Below, piece after piece: positions 17,319 through 27,183 of a DNA stretch of 64,000 nucleotides. The number at the start of each line of letters is the position of its first letter. Within the stretch, counting starts at the first letter, position 1. The notes under the pieces were generated by a model. The model was not told the DNA's origin. It saw only the letters and a program-made list of their open reading frames with translations, and did not search any database. The DNA comes from an uncultured Verrucomicrobiota bacterium (lineage in GTDB: Bacteria > Verrucomicrobiota > Kiritimatiellia > CAIVKH01): the NCBI GenBank assembly GCA_937873455.1, contig CALMYG010000043.1, positions 1 through 64,000 of the forward strand, in the 5' to 3' direction. The position numbers and the translations under genes were made by a program.

Positions 17319-20300
17319 TCGCGCGTAAATATTTTTCCATTCTCTCGTTTGCACTGTTTGCCATATCCGCGTTCGCCAAAAACGATTGCGACACCTGCAA
17401 GCAGACCTCCCTGAAACCGCTCGACCTTTCCCGCGCACCAAGCCATGAAGAACTGATCTTATCCGGTCAGTTGGGCGGCAATCTCGCTCCCACCGGCCCG
17501 GAAAATCGAACTACGCCGGAAGACCGTATGGCCTTTGGCCGGGCCATGGACGCCTGGAACCGGCACGATTACAAACGCGCGAAAGTGTTGCTGAAGCAAC
17601 ACGCCGCGCAATTCCGCAACAGCCCGTGGAAAGCTGAAGCGGAGTTGCATCTAGGCTGCGAAGCGCGGTTTAACGGCCGTTATGCCGAGGCGGAGGATTA
17701 TTTTACCGCCATCCTCGCCGAGCATGCCGACAAGCAGGGCACGGCGGACGGCGAAGTCTTGCACCGTGCGGAGTTGCGCCTGGCCATGTTGGAAACCATG
17801 CGCGGCGATTTTTCAGCGGCGCGGGAAAAGTGGGCGGCCATCCTTCGCAACGATCCCGACCGCGCCCGCCGCGACTACGCGCGGCACTGGCTCTATCGTG
17901 TCGGACTCTACGAACAGAACGCGGAGTTTGTGCGGCGATGCGGCACGGAATCCCTTTCCGTTTTGTTGTCCCGCATCGGCGAGGATCAAGCCGCCCGTGA
18001 AATCCTGGCCCTGCCCGCGAATCCCGACTACGGTTTCCGCGCCGATGAACTGGTCACGCTTGCCCGTGAACACGGCGTGAAATTAAACGGTGTCAGGGCA
18101 TCGAACACCGATCATCTGCCCACGCCCTTTCTCGCCCATTACGACTTCAAACATTTCGTCGCGGTGACCGGGCGGGATGCGGATGGAAATGTCACCGTCT
18201 TCGATCCGATCCTGAACCTTGAAACCGTCATGACCTCGGAGGAGTTTTCGCGCGAGTGGTCCGGTGTCGCACTGGTGCCGAAAGAAAAACGCGGCCTGTT
18301 CGCCGGAATCTGGAACGGCGTCGCCCGGCTTTGGCGCTCCCCTTCGAAAGACGCCCCGCTGTTGCTCGCGATGTCTGCCCTCAAGGAATTTACCGGCGGC
18401 TGTTGCGGCATCGAAAACCCCAACACCGACGAAGGTGGCAACGTGCCCACGGTCGGCGGCAGTCGTTGTCCCAAATCCGGCAACAAGGGCTTGAGCGGTT
18501 GGACCTTCGCGCCGAGCAGCGTCAATATTTACGCCTCCGACACGCCGCTGTGGTACGAACCGGCCATCGGCCCGGACATCGAATTCACCATGAGTTACAA
18601 CGCGATTGACGCGGATAACAACCTCCCGTCCTTCGGTCCCAAGTGGATGTTTTCCTATCACAGCTACGCCGTGGAGACCCCGGCGGCGGGCAATGGCACG
18701 ATCACGATCTTCATGCCCGATGGCCGAAACGACGTGTATTCGCCTATTTCCGGAACCAACACCTTCACGCCTCCGGGCCGGGTGTTCAACCAACTTGTAA
18801 AATTGGGAACGAATCAATTCACGCTCACCATGCCGGACGGAACCGTTTACCGCTACGGCCAACCGGTCGGCGCGACGAACGTTCAACAGGCATTGCTCAC
18901 CGCCATCGAAGACCGGCACTCGAACACGGTGACGCTGGCCTATGACGGCCAGCCCAATCCCAAATTGATCGCGGTGGTGGACGCGCTCTCGCAGACCTCG
19001 CGAATTTATTACGGTGGGAGCGGATTTATCACCAACATCGTGGACCCGTTCGGGCGTGGCACGGTGGTTGTTTATTCCAACAACTATGTCGCCACGGTGC
19101 GCGATATGGGCGGGGTCGAGTCGCGCTACTCGTTTTATACGAACGGGCTTGAAAAAGATTACGTACAGTCCATGCGCACCGATTGCGGCGAGGTGACGTT
19201 TACCTATGCGCTGGCTGACGGAAAGTCCACCGGCACCTGGGACCGGAGCACGTTGACCGCCACCTTTGCCGACGGATCGACGGAAGTCCTGTTTTACAAC
19301 GGAATCCGAAAAACCTTTTTCACTGACCGCAACGGCCACACCGTGGAATACGACATCGGCATTGGTTCCGCGTTTCCGTATCAAGGCCGGATCAACTCCG
19401 CGCTTTTCCCGGACGGAAACTCGGCGGCCTTCAAATACAACGCCGCGTTGCAGGTGACCAACATCACCGACGAGGCCAATCAGAACTGGCGGTATGCGTA
19501 CAACGATCAAGGCCGTCTGACTGCATTGCAAATGCCGAACAATTACCGGTTGGATTTCGCCTACACCAACGGCGGGTTCGATCTCGCAAAAGTGACCGAA
19601 GCGACCAGCATTGTGGTGGCCGCGATTTCCTACACGTCAAAACGCGATGTGGAAACCGTGACCAACGCGCTCAACGAAGCCACATATTTTGCCTACGATA
19701 ATTTGGGACGCCTGACCAACATCGTGGATGCCTTGAATATCGAAACCGTGCTGGCCTACGGCCCGAACCAATGGCTGGCCAGTGTTTCCCGTGCCGGATT
19801 CACCTTGGCGACGTATCAGCAGGACGCCATCGGTCGCGTAACGAACGTGATCGGGCCGGAGAATATTTCCGCCGGGATTTCCTACGATGATCTGAATCGG
19901 CTCACCAGCTTGAATTTCGGCGACGGCCAGCCTTATCGCTGGATCTACGAAACCAACAGCCTGTTGCGAACCTCCATGTCCGACCGCACCGGTCGCCGGG
20001 CCAAATTTGAGTACGATGCCCTGGAACGCACCAAGCGCGTCTGGTTGCCCGACAACAGTTTTGTCAGTTTCGATTACGATTCCGCCGACAACCTTACCGC
20101 CCTGTTGGACGGCAAGGGAAACCGGACCCGGTTTGCGCGGGATTCTCGCGACCGGCTCACGCAGAAAACCTATCCGTTGGGCGATACCGTTTCTATGACG
20201 TATGACCAACGCGGATTGCCCATAACCCACACCGGCGGGCGAGGCTTTATTTCCACCCTCAAATACGATGCCGCCGGTTTGCTGACCAACGTCAGTTATT

Positions 20301-22333
20301 CCGCGACCAACACGCCCGGTGTTCGTTACGGGTACAACAGTCGCAATTTGCTCGTCAGCATGGCCGATGGCTGGTCCACCAATACCCTTCGTTATGATGA
20401 TTTAGGCCGTCTTACCAACATGCTGGAAGTCTTCGGCGCCAGCACGCAGACGTGGAACTACGCCTTTGATCCCATCGGCAGAATGACCGCCCTGACATGG
20501 CGCATCACCGGCAACACAAACTTGTTCAGGGTGTCGTACGGCTTGGATGAACTCGGCCGCGTCACCAACGTGACCGGCGATGTCGGCAGTTTCAATTACG
20601 CCTACACCAACGCGGGGTTGCAGGTGTCGCAACTCGTTTATCCGAACGGTGAAACCGCGAATTATTTTTACGACGCCATCGGGCGAATGACCAATCTGGT
20701 TTATTCCACCGGCGAATCGTGGAGTTATGATTTCGATTCCCGCGATTTTGTGACCCGTTGCGTCGATCCCACGAATAACGTGTTTACTTACGCCTACGAC
20801 GAAGCCGGGCGATTAATCGAGGCGAGGGGCGTCAAGGGAACCAATATTGTTTCCGGTTATCCGTTCCACTACGATTACGACCGCGCGGGCAACCGGATCA
20901 AACAAACCGAAGGGCAGAAACAGCGGGAACTGCTCTACAACGCCAACAACCAGTTGACCCGCTCCGGGCGCACGAACATCTTGAGCGTACGCGGTTATGT
21001 CAATGAACCGGGTTCGTTGGTGTCCGTGCGCACCAGCGCGTTCACGAACTGGGTTCCCGCGACGACTCGATTCATCAGCCACACCCAGGCATATTACGAG
21101 GCGCACAACGTGCGCACGGCGACGAATCTGTCGCTGGTGACGAATACGGTGTTTGTTCGCGCCACCGATCCGGCGGGCAACACGTCCACCAGCACGGTCA
21201 AGGTAGTCACCACTGGTCCGGCATCCACGAGGTTTTATGCGTCCGATGCCGACGGCAATCAGACCTTTTTCCAAGAGGGACTCAATCTGCGCACCCTGAC
21301 GTGGGACGCCGAGAATCGCTTGATTCGCGTTGACTACACGAACGGCAGCAGCCGGTTTCGTTACGACGGCTGGGGACGACTGCGGGAAATCGCCGAGCAT
21401 AACTCCGTCGGGACATTGACCAGTTTGGTGCGCTACGCGTGGAACGGGTATCTGCCGTGGGCGGAGTTAAATTCCACCAACGGCGTGATTCGCACCTTCA
21501 CGTGGGGGCTTGATGTGTCCGGCACCGTAGGCGGCGCGGGCGGCATCGGCGGACTGGTGGGTATCCGCAGTTACATTCCGGGGACGAACTATTTTGTCCG
21601 CTCCAACGGTCGCGGAAACGTGACCGAAGTGAGGCGTACCAACGGCGCGGTGGTCGCGAATTATTCCTATGCTCCGTACGGCCAACTGCTGACCGACACC
21701 GGGTCTTACAGCCAGCCGTTCCGGTTCCAGACAAAACTTTATCATGGCAGGTCGGGCTACACCGCGTGGCCGTTGAGATGGTACGATCCGCAGGCGGGCA
21801 GGTGGTTGAGTCGTGATTTAATAGGTGAGGATGGAGGGATTAACCTCTTTCAGCACGTTGGAAGTAATCCGATCAACCTTATCGATCCTGATGGCCGCTT
21901 TATACTGGAATTTGCTTTGGGCGCGGCGGCAGTATATGGAATTGTAGATAGTGCTCTTAAGTTGTATAATGCGTGGCTTGACTACAAACAGGCCGAGCTA
22001 GCCAGTGATTATTACTCAGACGCGCTATCGGCCAATGATTTCGAGCGTGCAGAGAAATGCAGGAGTGAAATGATATCACTAAGCGCAGATATGGCCGCGA
22101 ATATTATTCAGGGTGTTCCGGGAACAAGTATTACGGGAATGCCCCCCGGCGCTGGTCCTAAGTCGCCCGATTTTATGGAGGCTGGTCCATCGAGCTACCA
22201 ACTAGGTAGGCCCGGCTACAATAGAGTAAAAGGCTACACACGTGATGACGGCACGCATGTTCCTTCATACTATCGGCGTTCAGAGGGTTCAACCGCGCCA
22301 TATCCAGAAAATGATGCAATTCGGGGTCGATAG
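17315..22333 (+). CDS. C39-peptidase/Rhs protein (copy 2)
   Basis: The same 1672-aa protein as 4493-9511, with Cys209/His280/Asp297 C39 triad candidates, YD-repeat shell, Rhs-associated core and the same C-terminal tip. Both copies have the same tip, so the duplication has not generated toxin diversity; Rhs loci with several tips usually do so by exchanging the 3' end after the core. Confidence 0.9.
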   Translation: MIARKYFSILSFALFAISAFAKNDCDTCKQTSLKPLDLSRAPSHEELILSGQLGGNLAPTGPENRTTPEDRMAFGRAMDAWNRHDYKRAKVLLKQHAAQFRNSPWKAEAELHLGCEARFNGRYAEAEDYFTAILAEHADKQGTADGEVLHRAELRLAMLETMRGDFSAAREKWAAILRNDPDRARRDYARHWLYRVGLYEQNAEFVRRCGTESLSVLLSRIGEDQAAREILALPANPDYGFRADELVTLAREHGVKLNGVRASNTDHLPTPFLAHYDFKHFVAVTGRDADGNVTVFDPILNLETVMTSEEFSREWSGVALVPKEKRGLFAGIWNGVARLWRSPSKDAPLLLAMSALKEFTGGCCGIENPNTDEGGNVPTVGGSRCPKSGNKGLSGWTFAPSSVNIYASDTPLWYEPAIGPDIEFTMSYNAIDADNNLPSFGPKWMFSYHSYAVETPAAGNGTITIFMPDGRNDVYSPISGTNTFTPPGRVFNQLVKLGTNQFTLTMPDGTVYRYGQPVGATNVQQALLTAIEDRHSNTVTLAYDGQPNPKLIAVVDALSQTSRIYYGGSGFITNIVDPFGRGTVVVYSNNYVATVRDMGGVESRYSFYTNGLEKDYVQSMRTDCGEVTFTYALADGKSTGTWDRSTLTATFADGSTEVLFYNGIRKTFFTDRNGHTVEYDIGIGSAFPYQGRINSALFPDGNSAAFKYNAALQVTNITDEANQNWRYAYNDQGRLTALQMPNNYRLDFAYTNGGFDLAKVTEATSIVVAAISYTSKRDVETVTNALNEATYFAYDNLGRLTNIVDALNIETVLAYGPNQWLASVSRAGFTLATYQQDAIGRVTNVIGPENISAGISYDDLNRLTSLNFGDGQPYRWIYETNSLLRTSMSDRTGRRAKFEYDALERTKRVWLPDNSFVSFDYDSADNLTALLDGKGNRTRFARDSRDRLTQKTYPLGDTVSMTYDQRGLPITHTGGRGFISTLKYDAAGLLTNVSYSATNTPGVRYGYNSRNLLVSMADGWSTNTLRYDDLGRLTNMLEVFGASTQTWNYAFDPIGRMTALTWRITGNTNLFRVSYGLDELGRVTNVTGDVGSFNYAYTNAGLQVSQLVYPNGETANYFYDAIGRMTNLVYSTGESWSYDFDSRDFVTRCVDPTNNVFTYAYDEAGRLIEARGVKGTNIVSGYPFHYDYDRAGNRIKQTEGQKQRELLYNANNQLTRSGRTNILSVRGYVNEPGSLVSVRTSAFTNWVPATTRFISHTQAYYEAHNVRTATNLSLVTNTVFVRATDPAGNTSTSTVKVVTTGPASTRFYASDADGNQTFFQEGLNLRTLTWDAENRLIRVDYTNGSSRFRYDGWGRLREIAEHNSVGTLTSLVRYAWNGYLPWAELNSTNGVIRTFTWGLDVSGTVGGAGGIGGLVGIRSYIPGTNYFVRSNGRGNVTEVRRTNGAVVANYSYAPYGQLLTDTGSYSQPFRFQTKLYHGRSGYTAWPLRWYDPQAGRWLSRDLIGEDGGINLFQHVGSNPINLIDPDGRFILEFALGAAAVYGIVDSALKLYNAWLDYKQAELASDYYSDALSANDFERAEKCRSEMISLSADMAANIIQGVPGTSITGMPPGAGPKSPDFMEAGPSSYQLGRPGYNRVKGYTRDDGTHVPSYYRRSEGSTAPYPENDAIRGR

Positions 22334-22335
22334 TA

Positions 22336-22710
22336 ATGATGATGGCCAACGAGAACAGTTCTAATCTCAATTCTATAAGACGGCGTTATGGAAGAAGGCG
22401 AATTGTGTATTCCATCATCATTGGATTAATGGTGCTCAGGTTGTTTACTCATGGATACCGCCTTGTTTCGGCTGTTCAATATGAGCGTGGAGTTTTCGAT
22501 TATAGGCAGGCTGTTTCAATGTTTGTTGGCGGCGGTATAAACAAAGCTCGCTGTTATCCTGGTCATCTTGTGGAGTTTGCCCATTCGTATGTTTTGGGCC
22601 TTGTCGAAATTCTACTTCTTACTGTACTTCTCTTGGCTGTCAGAGGGAATTTTCGATGCTATGCTTTGTTGTTGGCCGAACACACGAGAAATCAGGATGT
22701 CGCCTCATAG
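22336..22710 (+). CDS. Small membrane protein, candidate immunity protein (copy 2)
   Basis: Identical to 9514-9888: 124 residues, two hydrophobic helices, two bases behind the Rhs stop, AT-rich. Function is inferred only from its position behind the toxin tip. Confidence 0.6.
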   Translation: MMMANENSSNLNSIRRRYGRRRIVYSIIIGLMVLRLFTHGYRLVSAVQYERGVFDYRQAVSMFVGGGINKARCYPGHLVEFAHSYVLGLVEILLLTVLLLAVRGNFRCYALLLAEHTRNQDVAS

Positions 22711-22891
22711 TGGAATCCTTCCACGGCTGATCCGCTTCGCAACCGGTTTTTTCCTTGGGGGATTGATCGGTTATTATTTCTTCCTGAGGTCTCACAGTGT
22801 GTTGAACTCATCATTTCAACCGCTCTTGATGCACATATTTGTTCCTGGTGTGGCATTCGGATTATTATTCGTAGTGTCACGAAACGAATGA
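22697..22891 (+). CDS. Small two-helix membrane protein (copy 2)
   Basis: Identical to 9875-10069: 64 residues overlapping the preceding gene by 14 bases. The overlap is the same in both copies, so if it is really a frameshift it predates the duplication. Confidence 0.5.
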   Translation: MSPHSGILPRLIRFATGFFLGGLIGYYFFLRSHSVLNSSFQPLLMHIFVPGVAFGLLFVVSRNE

Positions 22892-23733
22892 TGCCCGAAG
22901 TTGCCGAAAAGTTTAACATCGCCGATGACAACGGCATGCTTCGTGATGTGATCTTCAACCTCAGATCGGAGCGAGCCGGGCCTCGGGAAAGCCCCAACCC
23001 CCGACCCCCGGCCTGTCACGGCATCTGCTGTCGCACATGCCGCGCCAGTCCGCCCCGAAGACCCCACGCCCCTCCGCGCATCACGCGCTCTTGCCCTCAC
23101 TCGCTTGGGGCTCGTTCGGTCAAGCCCGCGTCATGCGCTCCGCCCCCAGCGGACCACGCGAAGCGCGTGGCAAGCTCGCTACGCTCGACGCGCGCGCCCG
23201 CAGGAGCCGCGCCAGTCGGTACTCGTCGAAGCGTCGAGAACCGCCTGTCACGCCTCCTGCTACACCCCCACGCCGAAACAAAAGCCACATTATGCGTCCG
23301 TTCGTCGAAGACTCCTCACACGTCGCGGGAATCCCTCGGCTTCGCCGTTTCCCGCGTCGTCGCATAATGTGCTCTTTTGTTCCGGCGCCACCCGGCGCGC
23401 GCTGAAAGGCGCTTCGCTTAGCGTCCCCCTTGGGCCGTAGCCCCCGGCCTGGGGGCTGGCCCGTTGGTCGGGCCGGTCACACGGCTCGGCGCACCTCGCA
23501 CGTGCCCGGCCCTCCGCGGACCTCGGCTATCGCCGAGTTCAATAAAATAGCCCCGGCACCCATCGCGCCCATGTGCGCAAAGCCGCCCATGGTCACGCTG
23601 GCTGCTCGCACCCCGAAGATCTGCGGACACTTTTTCCTTTCGCCGCCGAAGATGGTGGGGCGGCGAAAGAAAAAAGTGTTTTTGTCCAATGGTTGGAAAA
23701 GTGCCGGTGAAAAAGTTCCAATCATTGGAAATG
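22892..23733. other. Gene-free, inverted-repeat-rich region (copy 2)
   Basis: Identical to 10070-10911. The nested interrupted inverted repeat lies at 23277-23381, the 21-bp stem hairpin at 23627-23679 and the composite palindrome at 23684-23730. No gene is seen. Confidence 0.55.
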
Positions 23734-23997
23734 TCAGCGCGGCGTGTCGTATTCGTCGTTGCGCCAGGTCAAACCGATGCCCTTTGATTCGACGGACTGC
23801 ACCCAGCCGCAAGCCGGACACCACACCACGCGCAACGGTAAACGCAGTTCGGAAAAATACGCGCCGCGCGGCGGCGCGACCGCTTCAAAGGAAACCGAAT
23901 CGCTGGGAATCTTCCGGTTACGCACAAGCGCGGTGTGACACGCGGGACATGTTCCGAGATTTGCGTTGTCGTCGCTCATATCGTCCCGCTGTGTCAC
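23734..23997 (-). CDS. Small zinc-ribbon protein (copy 2)
   Basis: Identical to 10912-11175: 87 residues, two CPAC knuckles, GTGA overlap with the upstream XRE gene. Confidence 0.72.
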   Translation of the reverse strand: MTQRDDMSDDNANLGTCPACHTALVRNRKIPSDSVSFEAVAPPRGAYFSELRLPLRVVWCPACGWVQSVESKGIGLTWRNDEYDTPR

Positions 23998-24419
23998 GGA
24001 CGATTTTTAAGCACCGAGTCGAGCAGTTCGGTCAAAAACTTTTGTTTGGATTTCGGCAGTTTGCGGATTTCCTCCAACTGCCGTTCAAGTGTCGCCGGAG
24101 GTCCAGGTCGTTTGCGCGGAGCGCGCGTGTCCGCGCGCCCAATCAAATCCGATACGGAGACCTTGAGCAGATCAGCGGCTTTTTCGATGAACTCCAAGGT
24201 CGGGTTTTTCGCCCGGCTTTCGTAGTACGCGATCATGCTCCGGGTCATGCCGAGCTTGTCGGCCAGTTCCTGCTGGGACAGGCCGCGGCGTTCACGCGCG
24301 GCGGCCAGCCGTTGTCCGAACGGCGGCGCTTCTTTCATGGGTGGTCTTCCTGCCATGTCGCCAGCATACGGCATGGTTTTGTTTTTTTGTCTCATCTCGG
24401 GTTTTTTGCTTGTCTGCAT
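23994..24419 (-). CDS. XRE/Cro-CI family regulator (copy 2)
   Basis: Identical to 11172-11597. With two copies in tandem, repressor dosage is doubled while each copy keeps its own operator. Confidence 0.9.
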   Translation of the reverse strand: MQTSKKPEMRQKNKTMPYAGDMAGRPPMKEAPPFGQRLAAARERRGLSQQELADKLGMTRSMIAYYESRAKNPTLEFIEKAADLLKVSVSDLIGRADTRAPRKRPGPPATLERQLEEIRKLPKSKQKFLTELLDSVLKNRP

Positions 24420-24462
24420 TGTTAATTATAGTTAACAATATGGCGTGAGGTTAACAATAACC
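24419..24462. promoter_or_regulatory. Operator/promoter between repressor and integrase (copy 2)
   Basis: The same TTGTTAA-N6-TTAACAA inverted repeat and neighbouring half-site pair as at 11597-11640, overlapping the leftward TATAAT box. Confidence 0.72.
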
Positions 24463-24487
24463 ATTTTTGCGAGCCTCCGAACTTGAC

Positions 24488-25621
24488 ATGATCACCCGCC
24501 GACACAGCTTGAGCCGCGACCCCCGGACCGGGATTTTCTACGCCAAAATCCAGGTCGATAAGATCCGTCGCCGGTTCACCTTCGGCAAGAATCGCAAGGC
24601 GGCGGAATCGGCATTGCGAAAACTCGAACGGGAACTGGTGACCGGTGAAATGTCTTTCTGCGAACAGCCGACCGCTCCGACGGCTCCGCCGGAAACGGGA
24701 CTGTTGTTGTCGGAGTTGATCGCAAAACATCTGGAATGGGTGCTGAACAACCGAAGCCGGGGAACCTACGAGGTGCGCCGCCACTTTCTGACCGGCTTCA
24801 AAAAGTTCACCGGGGAATGTCCGGTCAACCGGATCGACCGGATCACGCTGGAAAACTTCGTCGCCTGGGCGCGTAAGCATCACGCCAAAAGCGGTAACGG
24901 CGGGGTGGCTTATCTGCGCCATGTGAAAACGATGTTTTTGTGGGCGGATGAAGTCGGGTTGTGTCCGTGTCCGGTTCGGCGTTTTCCCCGAGCGACCGAG
25001 GCGGCCGCACCGACCCGGCGTTTTACCGATGACGAGTTGGAAAAGTTGTTCCGGCAGGTGTCATCCGGGTTCAAGGACTTTCGGGACATGGTGTACTTCG
25101 GCCTGTTGACCGGCTTGAGGCCGCAGGAGTTGCGTCAATTACAGCGCGATCACATCTTGCGCGACAGCGAGGGTAACTTTTTCGTGATGATCCAGGAGCA
25201 CAAGACGGCGAGGACAGCCCGTCAACCGATGGGGCGAAGTGTGCCGTTGACCGACGAGGCGGCGGAAATCGTCCGGCGTCAACTACACGCGCACACGTCG
25301 TCTTCGTTTGTGTTCTTGAACGCGGATAGCAAGCCGTACAAGGCGCACACCTTCCGTCAACGTTTTATGCGTTGGTGTAAACGCGCCGAAGTCGCTCCGC
25401 GTCCGCCGTACGCGTTGCGTCATACGTTCGGCAGCATGGAAGCCGAGGCGAACATCAACCAGACCAGCTTGAGCCAGTTAATGGGGCATACCACGATCCG
25501 CACCACCGCCCGTTACATCTCCAACAATTACGATCATCACCGCAACGCCATCGGCGCGATTGTTGGCCGCGTAAAAACGCTCACCGGCCCCACGCTCACC
25601 GTGCTCGACAAGACCGCGTAA
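24488..25621 (+). CDS. Tyrosine-type integrase (copy 2)
   Basis: Identical to 11666-12799. This copy is the one next to the chromosomal right att site. Catalytic residues (Arg of TGLRPQEL, YxxRH, GH, Tyr of ARYIS) are all present, so both integrases should be active. Confidence 0.94.
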   Translation: MITRRHSLSRDPRTGIFYAKIQVDKIRRRFTFGKNRKAAESALRKLERELVTGEMSFCEQPTAPTAPPETGLLLSELIAKHLEWVLNNRSRGTYEVRRHFLTGFKKFTGECPVNRIDRITLENFVAWARKHHAKSGNGGVAYLRHVKTMFLWADEVGLCPCPVRRFPRATEAAAPTRRFTDDELEKLFRQVSSGFKDFRDMVYFGLLTGLRPQELRQLQRDHILRDSEGNFFVMIQEHKTARTARQPMGRSVPLTDEAAEIVRRQLHAHTSSSFVFLNADSKPYKAHTFRQRFMRWCKRAEVAPRPPYALRHTFGSMEAEANINQTSLSQLMGHTTIRTTARYISNNYDHHRNAIGAIVGRVKTLTGPTLTVLDKTA

Positions 25622-25702
25622 TCACGCGGCCACTTTGTGACCAAATCCCGTCCGAAAATCCGCCCGACCGGGCGCAAGTGGTCACATGCCAAAATAAAGA
25701 AA

Positions 25703-25721
25703 CCCCTTGATAATCAAGGGG
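25703..25721 (-). terminator. Terminator carried with the tRNA 3' half (copy 2)
   Basis: The same 8-bp stem, 3-base-loop hairpin as at 12881-12899, T-rich on the minus strand. Confidence 0.75.
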
Positions 25722-25725
25722 AAAA

Positions 25726-25774
25726 TGGTGGGCGATACAGGACTCGAACCTGTGACCTCTTCCATGTCAAGGAA
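25726..25774 (-). other. tRNA-Val(GAC) 3' half at the right end
   Basis: The same 3' half as at 12904-12952. On the minus strand the five bases before the anticodon loop are CTTCC, which pair perfectly with GGAAG. Further upstream is ordinary intergenic DNA with a terminator and no D arm. No complete tRNA is therefore rebuilt at this junction. Confidence 0.85.
25760..25774. other. Right attachment site of the integrated element
   Basis: TTCCATGTCAAGGAA followed by chromosomal G (not A), then GGATCA shared with the element for six more bases. Joining the left flank (to 115) and right flank (from 25775) around one core predicts the empty chromosomal site. Confidence 0.85.
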
Positions 25775-25808
25775 GGGATCAACGGAGTACGTTACGTTCA
25801 CGGTTGGC

Positions 25809-25855
25809 AAAAAATCGCCCTCCTGACGGGTATCATTTACCTGATGGGAGGGCGA
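25809..25855 (-). terminator. Rho-independent terminator of the winged-helix gene
   Basis: TCGCCCTCC (25815-25823) pairs with GGAGGGCGA (25847-25855), with a further CGGGTA/TACCTG inner stem. On the minus strand the stem is followed by TTTTTT. It lies downstream of the leftward gene ending at 25918. Confidence 0.85.
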
Positions 25856-25859
25856 ACAT

Positions 25860-25895
25860 CCTCCCGCGCCCTCAAACTGAGGGAACCGCGGGAGG
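25860..25895 (-). terminator. Second hairpin downstream of the winged-helix gene
   Basis: Outer stem CCTCCCGCG/CGCGGGAGG (25860-25868, 25887-25895) and inner stem CCCTCA/TGAGGG. There is no T tract; it may protect the mRNA 3' end ahead of the true terminator. Confidence 0.55.
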
Positions 25896-25917
25896 TTAGG
25901 GTCGACTGAAGATAAGG

Positions 25918-26328
25918 TTACTTCAGAACGTAGCGACCGCGCTCGGCTTTTTTGAACCGTTTGTCGCGTCCAAGGGTTTGATAGATGATCGTGCGGAAAT
26001 TACCCGCGCTCGTCTTATAACCTTTGGCCACCACCGCTTGTTCGATTTGCGTGGCGGAAAGAGGCTTATCCTTGGTTAACACTTCGTGAATCGCATCGGC
26101 GAGGCTCACCCGGTTGCGCGGACGCCTGGCGCCAGCGCTACCTTTGCGCCCGGCCGCCACGGCCACGGATTTTACTTCACCACCGCCTGCTTTGATTTCC
26201 TCTTCGATTTGTTTGACTTTAGCCAACAATTGAGCCCGGCGGCGATTTAACTTCGCAATCAGACGATTGCGACGTTTAATTTCACCCAGCATGGCGTCAA
26301 TGGATAGTTTGCGTAATGATAGTTGCAT
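25918..26328 (-). CDS. Coiled-coil plus HARE-type winged-helix protein
   Basis: A 136-residue protein with a basic N-terminal coiled coil (about 10-50, rich in RR, KL and EE), a Gly/Arg linker, and a C-terminal winged-helix domain (about 72-136: SLADAIHEVLTKDKPLSATQIEQAVVAKGY...NFRTIIYQTLGRDKRFKKAERGRYVLK). This resembles the HARE-HTH domains of small DNA-binding proteins common in Planctomycetes and relatives. It probably binds DNA as a coiled-coil oligomer; the target is unknown. It stands alone, with an AT-rich upstream region and a double terminator downstream. Confidence 0.78.
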   Translation of the reverse strand: MQLSLRKLSIDAMLGEIKRRNRLIAKLNRRRAQLLAKVKQIEEEIKAGGGEVKSVAVAAGRKGSAGARRPRNRVSLADAIHEVLTKDKPLSATQIEQAVVAKGYKTSAGNFRTIIYQTLGRDKRFKKAERGRYVLK

Positions 26329-26468
26329 GTAGTTTCCTTTTATTTACTTGTGGTTAGACTAATGCATGATCGTTTTTGATCAAACATTAATTTATATTCG
26401 TTGGTGTTGCCTTGCCTGAATACGTCGTGATGGTAGTTATCATTCCGCGTCGTTGAATCGTAGCGATT

Positions 26469-27182
26469 TCAGTTGGAAGGCGTTTCCAGCTTCCCAAGTA
26501 GAAGGCGAGCCGCTTCCGCTTCGGCCGCGCGCTTGCTCCCGGCGGTGGCGGTTGCACCGCCCTGATCGGCAATCGCTACGGCAACGGTAAATCGACGTAG
26601 ATGCGCGGGTCCTTCCTCCCCGATAATCGTATAAACCGGAACCGGCCACCCATGCCGCTGCGCCCATTCTTGCAGGCGACCCTTGGGGTTGTCGTGCCCG
26701 TCCGCAGCGGAAATATCTCCGGTATCGGCGAGGAAAAGGTGTTCAAAAACCCGCCATGCAGCCTCCAATCCGCCATCCAGATAAACCGCGCCAATCAATG
26801 CTTCCAAGGCATCGGCGAGGTTGCCTGCCTTTTCGCATCCGCCGCCATTGGCCTCGCCGCGGCCGAATACCAGAAATTCGCCGAGTCCCATCCGCCGGGC
26901 CAGCCGGGCGAGGGGTACGGTTCCAGCCATTGCGCTTCGCTTGATGGTTAATGCCCCTTCGTCGTCATCGGCCTTGATTGCATATAAATGATGCGCGGTG
27001 ACCAGGCCCAGCACGGCATCGCCCAGATATTCCAGGCGTTGATTGTCTTCCGGCAAGTTGAACTCGTAACGCGCCGACGGATGAATCAAAGCGGTTTGTA
27101 ACAAGTCCGGATTGCGAAACACATGCCCGATGCGTGTTTCGAGGGGATGCCGGCTTTCCATAGAATTGAGGTCCTGGTTCAT
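26469..27182 (-). CDS. rnc: Ribonuclease III
   Basis: A 237-residue endoribonuclease that cleaves double-stranded RNA (rRNA precursors, structured mRNAs). The catalytic domain (about 10-155) shows the signature NQRLEYLGDAVLGL with the Glu/Asp metal ligands and a second acidic pair in NLADALEALIGAVYLDGG. The C-terminal double-stranded RNA-binding domain starts at NPKGRLQEWAQ (about 166-235). Length is normal. Its ATG follows the xerD stop by one base, so the two are cotranslated. Confidence 0.96.
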   Translation of the reverse strand: MNQDLNSMESRHPLETRIGHVFRNPDLLQTALIHPSARYEFNLPEDNQRLEYLGDAVLGLVTAHHLYAIKADDDEGALTIKRSAMAGTVPLARLARRMGLGEFLVFGRGEANGGGCEKAGNLADALEALIGAVYLDGGLEAAWRVFEHLFLADTGDISAADGHDNPKGRLQEWAQRHGWPVPVYTIIGEEGPAHLRRFTVAVAIADQGGATATAGSKRAAEAEAARLLLGKLETPSN

Positions 27183-27183
27183 G

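Larger units (their letters stand above)
12938..25759 (+). mobile_element. Integrative element, copy 2 (12,822 bp)
   Basis: A second head-to-tail copy of the element at 116-12937. Every open frame in it, on both strands and including non-coding ones, translates identically to its counterpart, so I see no difference. Either it is a very recent tandem integration or replication product, or an assembly artefact around a circular or multicopy form. It ends in the chromosomal-type right att site. Confidence 0.88.

Noticed and set aside
25736-25830. GGGCGAT on the minus strand near 25820 as the 5' acceptor strand of the truncated tRNA-Val
   Set aside because: It matches the acceptor, but it is part of a terminator stem followed by TTTTTT, no D arm is present and the distance to the anticodon loop is far too long.
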